From Chloracidobacterium sp. (lineage in GTDB: Bacteria; Acidobacteriota; Blastocatellia; Pyrinomonadales; Pyrinomonadaceae), in contig JADJTD010000001.1 of the NCBI GenBank assembly GCA_016711345.1, forward strand, positions 3,598,001 through 3,662,000: DNA of 64,000 bases. The letters run 5' to 3'. Below the pieces are notes generated by a model, which was given only the letters and a program-made list of their open reading frames with translations, made no database searches and had not been told where the DNA came from. Shown in pieces: positions 42,052 to 50,473 of the stretch (positions are counted from its first letter, which is position 1; each line of letters opens with the position of its first letter). The translations under genes were made by a program, and so were the position numbers.

Positions 42052-43572
42052 ATGACTATGAATAAGATAAAGATCGTTCTTGTAATCGGTTTTCTAGCGT
42101 TCGGTATCGGATTGCTGTTTATAGATAACGGCATAGTGTCCACTGCTGAGTCATTTTCTGGAGGACCTCCAGTGAGTTTCACCGGAGCACCCGGCGAAAT
42201 CACTTGTACTGACTGCCATACTCAGAACGCCGGCATCGGACTACTCTCCATCACGGCTCCGCCCAACTACATTCCTGGACAGACATACCAAATTAGTGTT
42301 CAGCATTCAACAACTGACGCGACACGGCTGAGATGGGGATTTCAAATGACTGCACTGGATGGTACGAACAATGCCGCCGGCTCGTTTACCTCGACGGACG
42401 GATTCACTTACGCTGATTTTGGTAATTCACGATTTTATGTGGCGCACACCCAGACCGGAACTTTTGCGGGAACTGGCAACGGTGCAACGTGGACTTTTGA
42501 TTGGACCGCTCCGGCAACAGATGTTGGGCCGGTCACGTTCTACGCCGCCGGTATTCAGGCGAATAACAATAACGGACGCTTAGGGGATCAGACGTATACG
42601 GCCACCGCTGCAAGCCAAATCGCTCCGTCGCCTACCAGCACTCCAACCCCGACGGTTGCGATAAGCGGAACGATCACATATGGCAACGCGGCTGGATCGC
42701 CGAATCCGCGTTTTGTTTCAAATGTGTTGTTGAGCGGAGCAGGATCGCCTAATGTTTCAACTACAAGTGATTTTCCCGACGGCAGCTATTCACTTTCTGG
42801 TTTTGGAGCCGGTTCTTATGCTGTCACGCCAACTAAGTCAGGCGGACAGAACGGCATTACGTCATTCGATGCCGCAAGGATCGCTCAGCATGTCGCTGGA
42901 GCATTTACTTTGACCGGCAACCAGTTGATCGTGGCTGATACCAGCGACAACGGCCAGATAACGTCCTTTGACGCGGCCGCAGTTGCTAGCTATGTGATAC
43001 AAACACCGCCTTCTGGAGTGACAGGAAACTGGAAATTCCTTCCGGCAAATAAGATCTACGCTTCTGTGTTGTCGAGTATTTCCGGCGAAGATTATTCGGC
43101 GTTGCTCATGGGAGAGGTTACAGGCAACTGGACCAGTTCTGCGGCTCGGTCTGCTAAAACGAGTGGGCCGGAAAAGACAATGAATGTCAGTTTGCCGAAT
43201 ATTGAAATTGGCAATGCGAGGGACATGATCGTTCCCGTGAGCGTCCAAGGCATAGTTGACAAGGGAGTGATCTCATATGAGTTTGATCTCAGATATGACC
43301 CATCGGTGATTCAGCCACTGAAAAAACCGGTCGACGTCGTAGGAACAGTCAGCCGCGGCCTTTCTGCAATGGTCAACTCGGTTGAGCCTGGACTCTTGAG
43401 AGTCGCAGTTTACGGAGCGATGCCGATTGAGGGTGATGGATTGCTCTTGAATCTCAGATTTACTGCGATTGGTAAGCCGGGATCAATTTCGCCGCTAACT
43501 TGGGAACGTCTTATGTTTAACGAAGGCGAGTCAATGGTAAATCTGGTCGACGGTAAAATAGACCTGTTTTAG
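42052..43572 (+). CDS. multidomain secreted protein: CxxCH choice-of-anchor V, dockerin-like, cohesin
   Basis: After a signal anchor (residues 4-24), residues 36-190 form a choice-of-anchor V domain. It starts with GAPGEITCTDCHTQN, which contains a c-type-heme-like CxxCH at 52-56. A Pro/Thr linker (192-202) leads to a carboxypeptidase-regulatory-like beta domain (about 204-260). Residues 265-315 carry two dockerin-type half-repeats (ITSFDAARIAQHVAG, and ADTSDNGQITSFDAAAVASY). Residues 377-506 form a cohesin domain (VPVSVQGIVDKGVISYEFDLRYDPSVI to the end). Dockerins bind cohesins, so the protein could self-assemble. It stands alone on the plus strand; a start at ATG 42052 or 42058 is equally possible. 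Confidence 0.82.
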   Translation: MTMNKIKIVLVIGFLAFGIGLLFIDNGIVSTAESFSGGPPVSFTGAPGEITCTDCHTQNAGIGLLSITAPPNYIPGQTYQISVQHSTTDATRLRWGFQMTALDGTNNAAGSFTSTDGFTYADFGNSRFYVAHTQTGTFAGTGNGATWTFDWTAPATDVGPVTFYAAGIQANNNNGRLGDQTYTATAASQIAPSPTSTPTPTVAISGTITYGNAAGSPNPRFVSNVLLSGAGSPNVSTTSDFPDGSYSLSGFGAGSYAVTPTKSGGQNGITSFDAARIAQHVAGAFTLTGNQLIVADTSDNGQITSFDAAAVASYVIQTPPSGVTGNWKFLPANKIYASVLSSISGEDYSALLMGEVTGNWTSSAARSAKTSGPEKTMNVSLPNIEIGNARDMIVPVSVQGIVDKGVISYEFDLRYDPSVIQPLKKPVDVVGTVSRGLSAMVNSVEPGLLRVAVYGAMPIEGDGLLLNLRFTAIGKPGSISPLTWERLMFNEGESMVNLVDGKIDLF

Positions 43573-43589
43573 ATAAGAATAGCTTGCTC

Positions 43590-43657
43590 AAGCCCGCACG
43601 TAAGTAAGGGCGATACACTCAACATCGAATGTATCGCCCAGAAAAAAGTGCGGGCTT
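43590..43657. terminator. nested double hairpin between convergent genes
   Basis: AAGCCCGCAC (43590-43599) pairs exactly with GTGCGGGCTT (43648-43657). Inside it GGGCGATACA (43608-43617) pairs exactly with TGTATCGCCC (43630-43639). It lies between the convergent cohesin-protein and TolC genes and probably ends both transcripts. Its left part (AAGCCCGCACGTAAGTAAGGGC) resembles the motif at 47844-47866. Confidence 0.65.
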
Positions 43658-43671
43658 CTGCATTGCCCAAA

Positions 43672-45516
43672 TTATTTCAATCCCGGAACTGGTGAATCTA
43701 TCGTGATGTTATTTTCACGAAACGCAGTTGAAGTTACACGCTGAAGATCGGCAACCGCTTTGTTGAAATCCGTCTCAGCTCGTATCTCAGCATTTTTCGC
43801 GTTGGTCAAAGAGTTCTCACGCTGAAAAAGCAAAAACGTTGTAGATCTGCCTGCCTCGTAAAGTTTCTGCTCCCCAGCCAATTGTATCTCAGCATTTTGC
43901 CTTGCTCGACGAGCGGTCAGCACACGTTGCCGCGCGGTCTCAACCGCTTGCACGGCATTTCTCACCTCGACGATGACTGTCTGTTCCTGGCCGCGGGTTT
44001 GGGCTTCCAGCTGCTGTTCTTGTATTCGTGCTCCGTCGAGATTCGCTTTCGCAGTGCGATTTCGGAATGGGAATGAAATCGTAACACCCAATGAAAAATT
44101 GGGAGCATCGCTACGGAATATATTTGCAAGCGAACGATTAAAGCCGCCAACCAAAAATGATGGCGTGCCGGGAATCTCAATCAGCGGATTTGGGATCTGA
44201 CTACCCGGAGCAAATAACAGATTCAATTTTTGTCGCAGTATTTCATCATTGCCCGTGAACTGAGGAACGAATGTTGAATCTGTAGATGTTCCCCCTTGTG
44301 AAAGGCCGTCGAGTGAAAATGTCGAATTAAAGTCGATCTGGGGCTTTGTCTGATTTTTATAAAAACGAATATCCGTCGAGTTGATCTCTTTCTGAAGCTT
44401 TAGCCGTCGCAGTTCAAAACGATTGTCCATCGCGTCCTTCATTGCGTTGTCCAAGTTGAGAGCATCCAGGCTAACTTGAGGAGCGTCAGTCGGAACTAAT
44501 GACTGTGACCATTCATTTGAAAGCGGGTCACGGAGGATTAACTGTTTCAATAGATTTTCAGCGATTCCAACCTGCTGGGTCGCAAGCAGAAGATCGCCTT
44601 CGCGATTCGCAAGTTCTGTTTCGACCTCTGCTCGTTCAAGCGGAGCCGCCGCACCCGCCTCGATCTTCGCTTCGACCTGACGCAGATTTTCTTTTGCGAG
44701 GTTAACATTAGCGATCTGATTTTGCTGATTTCGCGAAGCGAAGACGAGGTCCCAATAGGCCCGCTGAACCTGAGTTATTGTGCTCGTTGCTGTTAGTCGA
44801 AATTCCGAATCTGTTTGTTCGAGACGTTTTTGGGCAATTATGATCTGATGACGTTTGCTGTCTATCCGAAAATTTCTAAAAAGCGGCTGAGTATAAGTAA
44901 AGCCTAGGCTTGATGAAAAGACCGCAGTGCCGCCCTGGACAGAGCCCGAACTCACCTGAGCCTGATTAAAAGCGTTTTCAGTTCGCTGATTGTTGAAAAA
45001 TGCCTGATAATTACCGCCGCCCCGCTCAATGAACTGCGTGAGGCCGGCATTAACACGGAAATCATTCGTAGCAGGTGAACCGGTTGTACTGCTCCGTGAA
45101 TAATTTGGCGACACCGAAAAGACAGGGTCGTAAATGCCCTTCAGTGATCGAACCTGTGTTTCCTGGAAACGAACATCGCCGCGAGAAACCTCAATATCAT
45201 TATTGCTCTCAAGAGCCCGGCGAATAGCATCCTGCAGCGTAAGTGTTAAAGGCTGTGCCGTTTGAACTCCGACGCGTGCAAGTCCGGTAGCCGCATTTCG
45301 CGTTTTAAGGGAACTCGTATTTGTCGGCTGTGACGGGATGTTCGCAATAGATGCGGTCATCTTGTCGTCGCTGACATTTTCGTTAGTACGTGTATCGGTC
45401 TGCGGCGATGCCATCACCGAAATGCCGAGAACGCAAATGAATACTGTCAATCTTAAAGTAGGATTTAATCGCAAAAATTTCATTTTCCTTTGCCTCGGCA
45501 CATTGGTAGGTCGCAC
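43672..45516 (-). CDS. TolC-family outer-membrane efflux protein
   Basis: The 614-aa protein has a signal-type N-terminus, a low-complexity linker (residues 45-85), and then two OEP repeats of long amphipathic helices. Typical stretches are LTLQDAIRRALESNNDIEVSRGDV, LRQVEAKIEAGAAAPLERAEVETELANREGDLLLA and, in the second repeat, LEAQTRGQEQTVIVEVRNAVQAVETARQRV. It would form the trimeric outer-membrane exit duct for a tripartite pump. The periplasmic adaptor and inner-membrane pump are not adjacent, so its partners are unknown. The start at 45516 or a few codons later at MKFLRLN gives a better signal peptide. Confidence 0.88.
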   Translation of the reverse strand: MRPTNVPRQRKMKFLRLNPTLRLTVFICVLGISVMASPQTDTRTNENVSDDKMTASIANIPSQPTNTSSLKTRNAATGLARVGVQTAQPLTLTLQDAIRRALESNNDIEVSRGDVRFQETQVRSLKGIYDPVFSVSPNYSRSSTTGSPATNDFRVNAGLTQFIERGGGNYQAFFNNQRTENAFNQAQVSSGSVQGGTAVFSSSLGFTYTQPLFRNFRIDSKRHQIIIAQKRLEQTDSEFRLTATSTITQVQRAYWDLVFASRNQQNQIANVNLAKENLRQVEAKIEAGAAAPLERAEVETELANREGDLLLATQQVGIAENLLKQLILRDPLSNEWSQSLVPTDAPQVSLDALNLDNAMKDAMDNRFELRRLKLQKEINSTDIRFYKNQTKPQIDFNSTFSLDGLSQGGTSTDSTFVPQFTGNDEILRQKLNLLFAPGSQIPNPLIEIPGTPSFLVGGFNRSLANIFRSDAPNFSLGVTISFPFRNRTAKANLDGARIQEQQLEAQTRGQEQTVIVEVRNAVQAVETARQRVLTARRARQNAEIQLAGEQKLYEAGRSTTFLLFQRENSLTNAKNAEIRAETDFNKAVADLQRVTSTAFRENNITIDSPVPGLK

Positions 45517-45883
45517 TTAATTATGCCAGAAAAAACTTAATCCGTTATTACGCCCGCGAATTTAGGTTTGTTTCAACAATCTTGTCACATCACCGGGAGC
45601 GATAGCGACTGGCTGATTCAGCCCCGGAAAGTTGGGTGATTTCAAGAAAATTACGTCATATCGGGAAAGTTGGTCTTCCAATTTGTCTCGAAATGCGCTA
45701 GGGTGATGCGGGAATTGCTGTATGGCGATTTGGGATCTTTGACAAATTTGGGGGTCTGGAGTCTTAGGTCTGCGGTCTTTATTTGGAAATAGCGTTCCAG
45801 CAAAGAGTCGGTGTTTCACGGGTCCTTGCTAACCGTAACATTAGTGATTGCAACAGTTACCGGTGTTGTAACCTGCAGTCTTA

Positions 45884-45982
45884 TTTTTTTCAAAAAATCG
45901 TGGAATGCGGGCGTTTTATACGTCCTAAGTCGTTCAACGTCAAGGTTTACACCGTTCCACCTTAAGGTGGAACGGTGCGGAA
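45884..45982. repeat. ~100-bp interspersed repeat, copy 2
   Basis: A T-run and CAAAAAATCGTGGAAT form the left end. The perfect palindrome TTCCACCTTAAGGTGGAA followed by CGGTGCGGAACG forms the right end. Ends and order match 7564-7672, while the central 40-50 bases differ. It precedes gap by about 220 bases. Confidence 0.6.
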
Positions 45983-46012
45983 CGTTTGGTGCACGATTTT
46001 TGCGAAAAAACG

Positions 46013-46085
46013 GTGGGACACTGGGACATCATCATAACCATGCGATTGGACAAGCTCCTGACAGACCGGACAAAAGTGTCGGGAC
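46013..46085. repeat. GGGACA/CCGGACA unit cluster, copy 2
   Basis: GTGGGACACTGGGACA (46013-46028) is followed by TTGGACAAG, CCGGACAAAAG and GTGTCGGGACC up to 46085. The first part equals the left arm of the repeat at 21894-21970, and the CCGGACAAA part recurs at about 55558. It lies upstream of the gap promoter. Confidence 0.45.
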
Positions 46086-46145
46086 CAAGTTACATTTCAA
46101 AATTGACCGCACGCTTATTGGCCGCCCTTTGAAATCTAGGCAAAT

Positions 46146-46174
46146 TTGCGGTATCTTCAAGATTTTAATATACG
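46146..46174 (+). promoter_or_regulatory. predicted sigma-70-type promoter of gap
   Basis: TTGCGG (46146-46151) and TATACG (46169-46174) are 17 bp apart and 28 bases ahead of the gap ATG. The ribosome site GGGAGGAA (46183-46190) lies between. Both hexamers are imperfect, so this is a moderate prediction. Confidence 0.4.
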
Positions 46175-46201
46175 CACTTTTTGGGAGGAATTTAGATAAC
46201 A

Positions 46202-47209
46202 ATGGCTATAAAAGTAGGTATAAATGGTTTTGGACGCATCGGACGCTCGGTTGTCAGGACGTGGTTGGGCGATTCGGATATCGATCTAGTTGCGGTAAAC
46301 GATCTTACGGATACCAAAACGCTTGCACATTTGCTCAAATACGATTCGGTAATGGGCAATCTAGACCACAAGATCACTGCGGGTGACGGCAAGATCGAGG
46401 TCGAGGGCGACAGTTTTCGCGTGTTTTCTGAAAAGGATCCCGCGCTGATACCGTGGGAAGAGGTCGGTGCCGATATTGTTATCGAATCAACCGGAAGATT
46501 TACCAAGGCGGAGGATGCGGGCAAGCACATTCGCGGCAGCGTGAAGAAGGTCGTTATTTCTGCTCCCGCAAAAGGCGAAGACATCACGATCGTACTAGGC
46601 GTAAATGAGAAAATGTACGATGCAGCAAGCCATCACATCATTTCGAATGCCTCATGCACAACGAACTGTTTGGCTCCAGTTGCGAAGGTCATTCATGAGA
46701 AATTCGGTATCAAAAGCGCTTTGATGAATACGATCCACAGCTACACGAACGATCAGCAGTTGCTTGATCTGCCGCATAAAGACCTTCGCCGAGCGCGTGC
46801 TGCTGCTTTGTCGATGATCCCGACCTCGACCGGTGCCGCTAAGGCCATAGCTCTTGTAATTCCTGAATTAAAAGGAAAGTTTGACGGCATTTCAGTTCGT
46901 GTTCCGACGCCGAACGTTTCGCTTGTCGATGTAGTGATGAATGTCGAAAAAGAAACCTCGACAGAAGAGGTCAATGCGATCCTAAAAGAAGCCGCACACG
47001 GTGAACTTAAAGGGATTTTGGCATTCAGCGAAGAACCATTGGTTTCCATTGACTTTAAAGGCAATTCGAATTCGTCGATCGTTGATGCCGAGAATACAAA
47101 GGTCATCGGCGGCACATGTATAAAGGTGCTTTCGTGGTACGACAACGAATGGGGCTACTCATGCCGTGTGCGTGATCTCGTAAGGTTCGTCGCCGAAAAA
47201 GGCCTTTGA
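46202..47209 (+). CDS. gap: glyceraldehyde-3-phosphate dehydrogenase, type I
   Basis: This glycolytic NAD-dependent enzyme forms 1,3-bisphosphoglycerate. The 335-aa sequence has the NAD-binding INGFGRIGRSVVR at residues 7-19 and the catalytic Cys152 in SNASCTTNCLAPV. The His-containing IHSYTNDQQLLDLPHKDLRRARAAA segment and the C-terminal SWYDNEWGYSCRVRDL follow. The S-loop and length match the usual catabolic type. GGGAGGAA lies 11 bases before the ATG. It heads a lower-glycolysis run: zinc-ribbon protein, pgk, tpiA, secG. Confidence 0.96.
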   Translation: MAIKVGINGFGRIGRSVVRTWLGDSDIDLVAVNDLTDTKTLAHLLKYDSVMGNLDHKITAGDGKIEVEGDSFRVFSEKDPALIPWEEVGADIVIESTGRFTKAEDAGKHIRGSVKKVVISAPAKGEDITIVLGVNEKMYDAASHHIISNASCTTNCLAPVAKVIHEKFGIKSALMNTIHSYTNDQQLLDLPHKDLRRARAAALSMIPTSTGAAKAIALVIPELKGKFDGISVRVPTPNVSLVDVVMNVEKETSTEEVNAILKEAAHGELKGILAFSEEPLVSIDFKGNSNSSIVDAENTKVIGGTCIKVLSWYDNEWGYSCRVRDLVRFVAEKGL

Positions 47210-47215
47210 TCTTAG

Positions 47216-47833
47216 ATGAAAATTTGTCCGAAATGCCGCAAAACGTACGAAGACAATAATCTGAATTTTTGTCTTGATGACGGAAGTGCGCTCAACGTCA
47301 CGGATCAAGCTGCTCCGACAGTTGTGATGCCATCTCCAAGTGAAACCGGAACTCAGCAGGCCGCTCCGACTCAATGGCAGACACCGATGCAACAATCCCA
47401 AACGACTCGGAAATCTTCAAACGCGTGGATTTGGGTGTTGCTCATACTTGGGGTTTCGATTCTGCTTTGTGGTGGAGGTTCGATCGCCGGCTTTTTGTTT
47501 CTGCGAAGCCAGCAATCTTCTGTAAGTTCTGAATGGCCCAGCCTGCCAACACAAAAGCCATCGGCATCACCAACATCTTCGTCAACGCCGCTTAAAACCG
47601 GAAAATCGGAAAGCTACCTGACTCTGGAGAATTACAACCGTCTCAAGATGGATATGGACCGTTCCGAGGTTGAGAGCATTCTCGGCGGAAAAGGTGTCGA
47701 GATCAGCAGCTCAAGCGGCGGAGGGATGCGTTTTTCGGTCAATAAATGGGAAGGCGACAATTTTAAGTCGATCATACTTACTTTTAAGAACGACAAGATA
47801 ATGTCAAGAACACAGGTTGGTCTCGATAAATAA
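47216..47833 (+). CDS. zinc-ribbon single-pass membrane protein with DUF3862-like tail
   Basis: The 205-aa protein starts with a two-Cys-pair zinc ribbon (MKICPKCRKTYEDNNLNFCLDDGS), has a Pro/Gln linker, one transmembrane helix (about residues 72-95), a Ser/Pro linker, and a C-terminal domain. That domain reads LTLENYNRLKMDMDRSEVESILGGKG and ends in ILTFKNDKIMSRTQVGL, which resembles DUF3862/SmpA-type folds outside the membrane. It is inserted between gap (6 bases) and pgk (40 bases) in the glycolytic operon, although nothing in it suggests metabolism. Function unknown. Confidence 0.75.
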   Translation: MKICPKCRKTYEDNNLNFCLDDGSALNVTDQAAPTVVMPSPSETGTQQAAPTQWQTPMQQSQTTRKSSNAWIWVLLILGVSILLCGGGSIAGFLFLRSQQSSVSSEWPSLPTQKPSASPTSSSTPLKTGKSESYLTLENYNRLKMDMDRSEVESILGGKGVEISSSSGGGMRFSVNKWEGDNFKSIILTFKNDKIMSRTQVGLDK

Positions 47834-47843
47834 ACCGGTTGTA

Positions 47844-47866
47844 GAAGCCCGAACTAAGTAAGGGCA
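47844..47866. repeat. AAGCCCG..TAAGTAAGGGC motif supplying the pgk ribosome site
   Basis: AGAAGCCCGAACTAAGTAAG then GGCAT closely matches the left part of the hairpin at 43590-43612 (AAGCCCGCACGTAAGTAAG). The AAGGG at 47860-47864 lies 9 bases before the pgk ATG, so the repeat appears to serve as the Shine-Dalgarno sequence. Confidence 0.55.
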
Positions 47867-47873
47867 TAGACTG

Positions 47874-49103
47874 ATGAATAAGAAAACCATAAAAGATGTC
47901 CAATTGTCCGGCAAACGGGTTTTTATGCGTGTTGATTTCAACGTGCCGATCAAAGATGGGAAAATCTCCGACGATACTCGCATTCTCGGAGCCATGCCGA
48001 CGATTCAGTATGCCGTCGAACAAGGAGCAAAGGTCATTTTGGCTTCGCACTTGGGACGCCCGTTAAAGGACAAAAAGAAGACTGAGGAAAAAGGCTTGCC
48101 GTATGATCCGGCAAAATACAGTCTGCGGCCTGTCGCTGAATATTTATCAAAATTGCTCGGCAAATCCATACATTTTGAAGATGTCGATGATGCGATGGAC
48201 ATGTTTTCTATGAAAAATGCGATGGTCAATGGTGAAATAATAATGTATGAAAATCTTAGGCTGCATCCGGGCGAGGAAAAGAATGACCCAGAATTCGCGA
48301 AATTACTTGCAGAAGAGATTGACGTTTATGTAAATGATGCTTTTGGTACGGCACATCGAGCACACGCTTCGACAGAAGGCATAACGCATTATGTTGATGA
48401 TTGCGTTGCAGGGCTGTTGATGGAGAAAGAACTTAATTTTCTCGGAAAAGCTCTGCATGACCCGGAAAGGCCGTTCGTGGCTATTTTAGGCGGTGCAAAG
48501 GTCTCGGACAAGATACCTGTCATAGAATCGCTTATAAACCGCAAAGTCGATAAGCTGCTGATCGGCGGAGCAATGGCATACACGTTCTTTAAGGCTCAAG
48601 GCTTTACCATCGGTAAATCGCTGGTCGAGGACGAAATGATGCCAAAAGCGCTCGAGATCGAGCAAATGGCAAAGGATGCCGGCGTCGAATTGATACTGCC
48701 AACCGATCATCAGGTCGTCGATAGCTATGACCCGCTTAATTCGCGAAAGACCATTCCTGTCGCATTTACAAACGCGGGACTAGTAGGCCTCGATATCGGC
48801 GTCGAGACAATTGAAATATTCAAACAAGCCCTCGAAGGAGCAAAAACGATCGTCTGGAACGGGCCGATGGGAATGTTCGAAGAAAAGCCGTTTGACGAAG
48901 GCACAGTCGCGATAGCAAAAGCAGTCGCTAACGCTACCGACAACGGAGCAATATCAATCGTCGGCGGCGGCGATTCAGTCTCTGCCGTAAATCAGGCAGG
49001 CCTTAACGAAAAAATAAGCCACATCTCAACCGGCGGCGGAGCAACACTAGAGTTTTTGGCCGGTGACGTGCTTCCGGGCGTAGCCGCACTGAACGATAAG
49101 TAA
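47874..49103 (+). CDS. pgk: phosphoglycerate kinase
   Basis: This enzyme makes ATP and 3-phosphoglycerate from 1,3-bisphosphoglycerate. The 409-aa sequence has GKRVFMRVDFNVPIKDG near the N-terminus, VILASHLGRP, the NDAFGTAHRAHAST loop, and FVAILGGAKVSDKIPVI. Near the C-terminus it has IVWNGPMGMFEEKPFDEGT and the nucleotide-binding ISIVGGGDSVSAV and STGGGATLEFLAG. All substrate Arg/His positions expected for the family seem present. It is followed by tpiA after four bases. Its ribosome site comes from a repeat motif. Confidence 0.96.
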   Translation: MNKKTIKDVQLSGKRVFMRVDFNVPIKDGKISDDTRILGAMPTIQYAVEQGAKVILASHLGRPLKDKKKTEEKGLPYDPAKYSLRPVAEYLSKLLGKSIHFEDVDDAMDMFSMKNAMVNGEIIMYENLRLHPGEEKNDPEFAKLLAEEIDVYVNDAFGTAHRAHASTEGITHYVDDCVAGLLMEKELNFLGKALHDPERPFVAILGGAKVSDKIPVIESLINRKVDKLLIGGAMAYTFFKAQGFTIGKSLVEDEMMPKALEIEQMAKDAGVELILPTDHQVVDSYDPLNSRKTIPVAFTNAGLVGLDIGVETIEIFKQALEGAKTIVWNGPMGMFEEKPFDEGTVAIAKAVANATDNGAISIVGGGDSVSAVNQAGLNEKISHISTGGGATLEFLAGDVLPGVAALNDK

Positions 49104-49107
49104 AAAT

Positions 49108-49869
49108 ATGAGAAAACCCGTAATCGCCGGAAATTGGAAAATGTACAAACTGCTCGGAGAGGCAGTTGACACTGCGCTTGCGTTAAAACCGCTTGTGGCA
49201 AACGCTAATCATTGCGAAATTGTAATTGCTCCGGTTTTTACGGCATTGAAAACTGTTGCCGACCGGCTCGAAGGTTCGAATATAGGTCTGGCGGCTCAGG
49301 ATTGCGCTGCTCGGAACGAATTTGGTGCTCACACAGGCGAGATCTCTCCAACGATAATAAAGGATGTCGGCTGTCGATACGTTATTATCGGCCACAGCGA
49401 GCGGCGGCAGTTTTATGGGGAGACCGACGAATCGGTAAATAGAAAGACGAAAGCTGCCCTTGCGGCTGGGTTGACAGCCATCGTATGTGTGGGCGAAATG
49501 CTTGATGAGAGAGATGCCGGACAGGCTGAAAGTGTCGTTAAAAGACAACTGGTAAGCGGGTTAGACGGTTTGACAGTTGCGGATATGGAACGTATCATAA
49601 TCGCTTACGAGCCTGTCTGGGCGATCGGAACGGGTAAAACCGCGACGCCCGAACAGGCTCAAGAAATGCACGGCTTCATTCGCCGAACCGTTGCCGAAAC
49701 ACACGCCGGCGAAACAGCGGACAAAGTTCGTATTCTCTATGGCGGATCGGTAAAACCGGACAACATCGCGACACTTATGTCGCAGCCGGATGTGGATGGT
49801 GCATTGGTCGGAGGGTCGAGTCTCGAAGCGGGGAGCTTCGCTCAGATCGTAAACTACGGACGTAATTAA
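49108..49869 (+). CDS. tpiA: triosephosphate isomerase
   Basis: The 253-aa barrel enzyme interconverts dihydroxyacetone phosphate and glyceraldehyde 3-phosphate. It starts with the conserved RKPVIAGNWKMYK (catalytic Lys). The other catalytic residues are the His in YVIIGHSERRQFYGE (near 96) and the Glu in IIAYEPVWAIGTGKTATPEQAQE (near 168, flexible loop included). YGGSVKPDN and the phosphate-binding GALVGGSSL complete the site. It lies 4 bases after pgk and one base before secG. Confidence 0.96.
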   Translation: MRKPVIAGNWKMYKLLGEAVDTALALKPLVANANHCEIVIAPVFTALKTVADRLEGSNIGLAAQDCAARNEFGAHTGEISPTIIKDVGCRYVIIGHSERRQFYGETDESVNRKTKAALAAGLTAIVCVGEMLDERDAGQAESVVKRQLVSGLDGLTVADMERIIIAYEPVWAIGTGKTATPEQAQEMHGFIRRTVAETHAGETADKVRILYGGSVKPDNIATLMSQPDVDGALVGGSSLEAGSFAQIVNYGRN

Positions 49870-49870
49870 G

Positions 49871-50284
49871 ATGGTTTATTTTTTATACGGTTTATTTTTC
49901 CTTTCTTGTTTTGTGCTTATCGCTGCGGTCTTGTTGCAGCCTGGTAAGACTGATGCAGGAGCTTTGTTCACCAGCAATGTTTCGAGTTCGGCAATGAGTC
50001 CGCGCGGAACCGCAACGGTGTTGTCAAAAGTGACGATCGCAGCAGCGTCAATGTTTATGTTATCAGCATTGTTGCTGGCGATGCCTGCTTTGACCGGTAA
50101 CGTCTCGGTTTTGAACAGCATTCCGGAAACACCGACGGAAGCTCCGGCTTCGATTGATGCAAACCCCGATGATGCAAATTCAAACACGGCGACATCAACG
50201 GATGCTAACTCGAATACTGCTGCACCGGCCGATGCCAATGCAAATACGTCCGAGCCCACTGAAGGTTCTCCGGCGAACAAGTAA
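49871..50284 (+). CDS. secG: preprotein translocase subunit SecG
   Basis: The protein has two transmembrane helices (about residues 3-22 and 52-75) flanking the SecG loop LLQPGKTDAGALF, with the conserved LLQ before it and SPRGTATVLSKVT before helix 2. SecG assists the SecYE channel in the inner membrane. At 137 aa it is longer than the typical ~75-110, because of a low-complexity C-terminal tail of Ala, Asn, Asp and Thr (from about residue 90). The start is one base after the tpiA stop, the common tpiA-secG coupling. A tRNA gene follows. Confidence 0.92.
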   Translation: MVYFLYGLFFLSCFVLIAAVLLQPGKTDAGALFTSNVSSSAMSPRGTATVLSKVTIAAASMFMLSALLLAMPALTGNVSVLNSIPETPTEAPASIDANPDDANSNTATSTDANSNTAAPADANANTSEPTEGSPANK

Positions 50285-50335
50285 TTTTGATATTTCAAAT
50301 TTCAGATCTGATATCTCAGATTTGAGAAAGATACT

Positions 50336-50420
50336 GCTCAGGTGGCGTAATTGGTAGCCGCGCACGTTTGAGGGGCGTGTGGAGTAATCCGTGCGAGTTC
50401 GAGTCTCGCCCTGAGCACCA
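50336..50420 (+). tRNA. tRNA-Leu (anticodon GAG)
   Basis: The acceptor arms GCTCAGG (50336-50342) and CCTGAGC (50410-50416) pair exactly, and the 3' ACCA is encoded. The T arm is CGAGTTCGAGTCTCG. A long variable arm between anticodon and T arms marks class II, and the D-arm TAATTGGTAG fits tRNA-Leu. The anticodon loop is TTGAGGG with stem CACGT/GCGTG, giving GAG, which reads CUC and CUU. It lies 52 bases after secG and just ahead of a strong terminator. Confidence 0.95.
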
Positions 50421-50428
50421 TCGAAATA

Positions 50429-50458
50429 AAAAAGACAGGTTTTGTACCTGTCTTTTTT
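50429..50458. terminator. strong bidirectional intrinsic terminator
   Basis: AAAAAGACAGG and CCTGTCTTTTTT pair as a perfect stem around TTTTGTA. The stem is bounded by A- and T-runs on both sides. It ends the secG/tRNA transcript on the plus strand and the mlaD transcript on the minus strand. Confidence 0.9.
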
Positions 50459-50473
50459 ATTTGTAAGTAACTT

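Larger units (their letters stand above)
45517..46201. other. 685-bp repeat-bearing spacer upstream of gap
   Basis: I see no supported gene. A minus-strand frame at 45562-45819 lacks a ribosome site and a recognisable product. The spacer holds a TGCAAC/GTTGTAACCTGCA inverted stretch (about 45849-45877), the second copy of the ~100-bp repeat (45884-45982), a run of GGGACA and CCGGACA units (46013-46084), and a probable gap promoter (46146-46174). Confidence 0.6.

Noticed and set aside
45562..45819. Minus-strand open frame of 85 codons upstream of gap
   Set aside because: No ribosome site or domain; it lies in repeat-bearing spacer.
45811..46386. Plus-strand open frame of 191 codons
   Set aside because: It runs through a repeat and then into gap in another frame; gap is certain, so this is a shadow.
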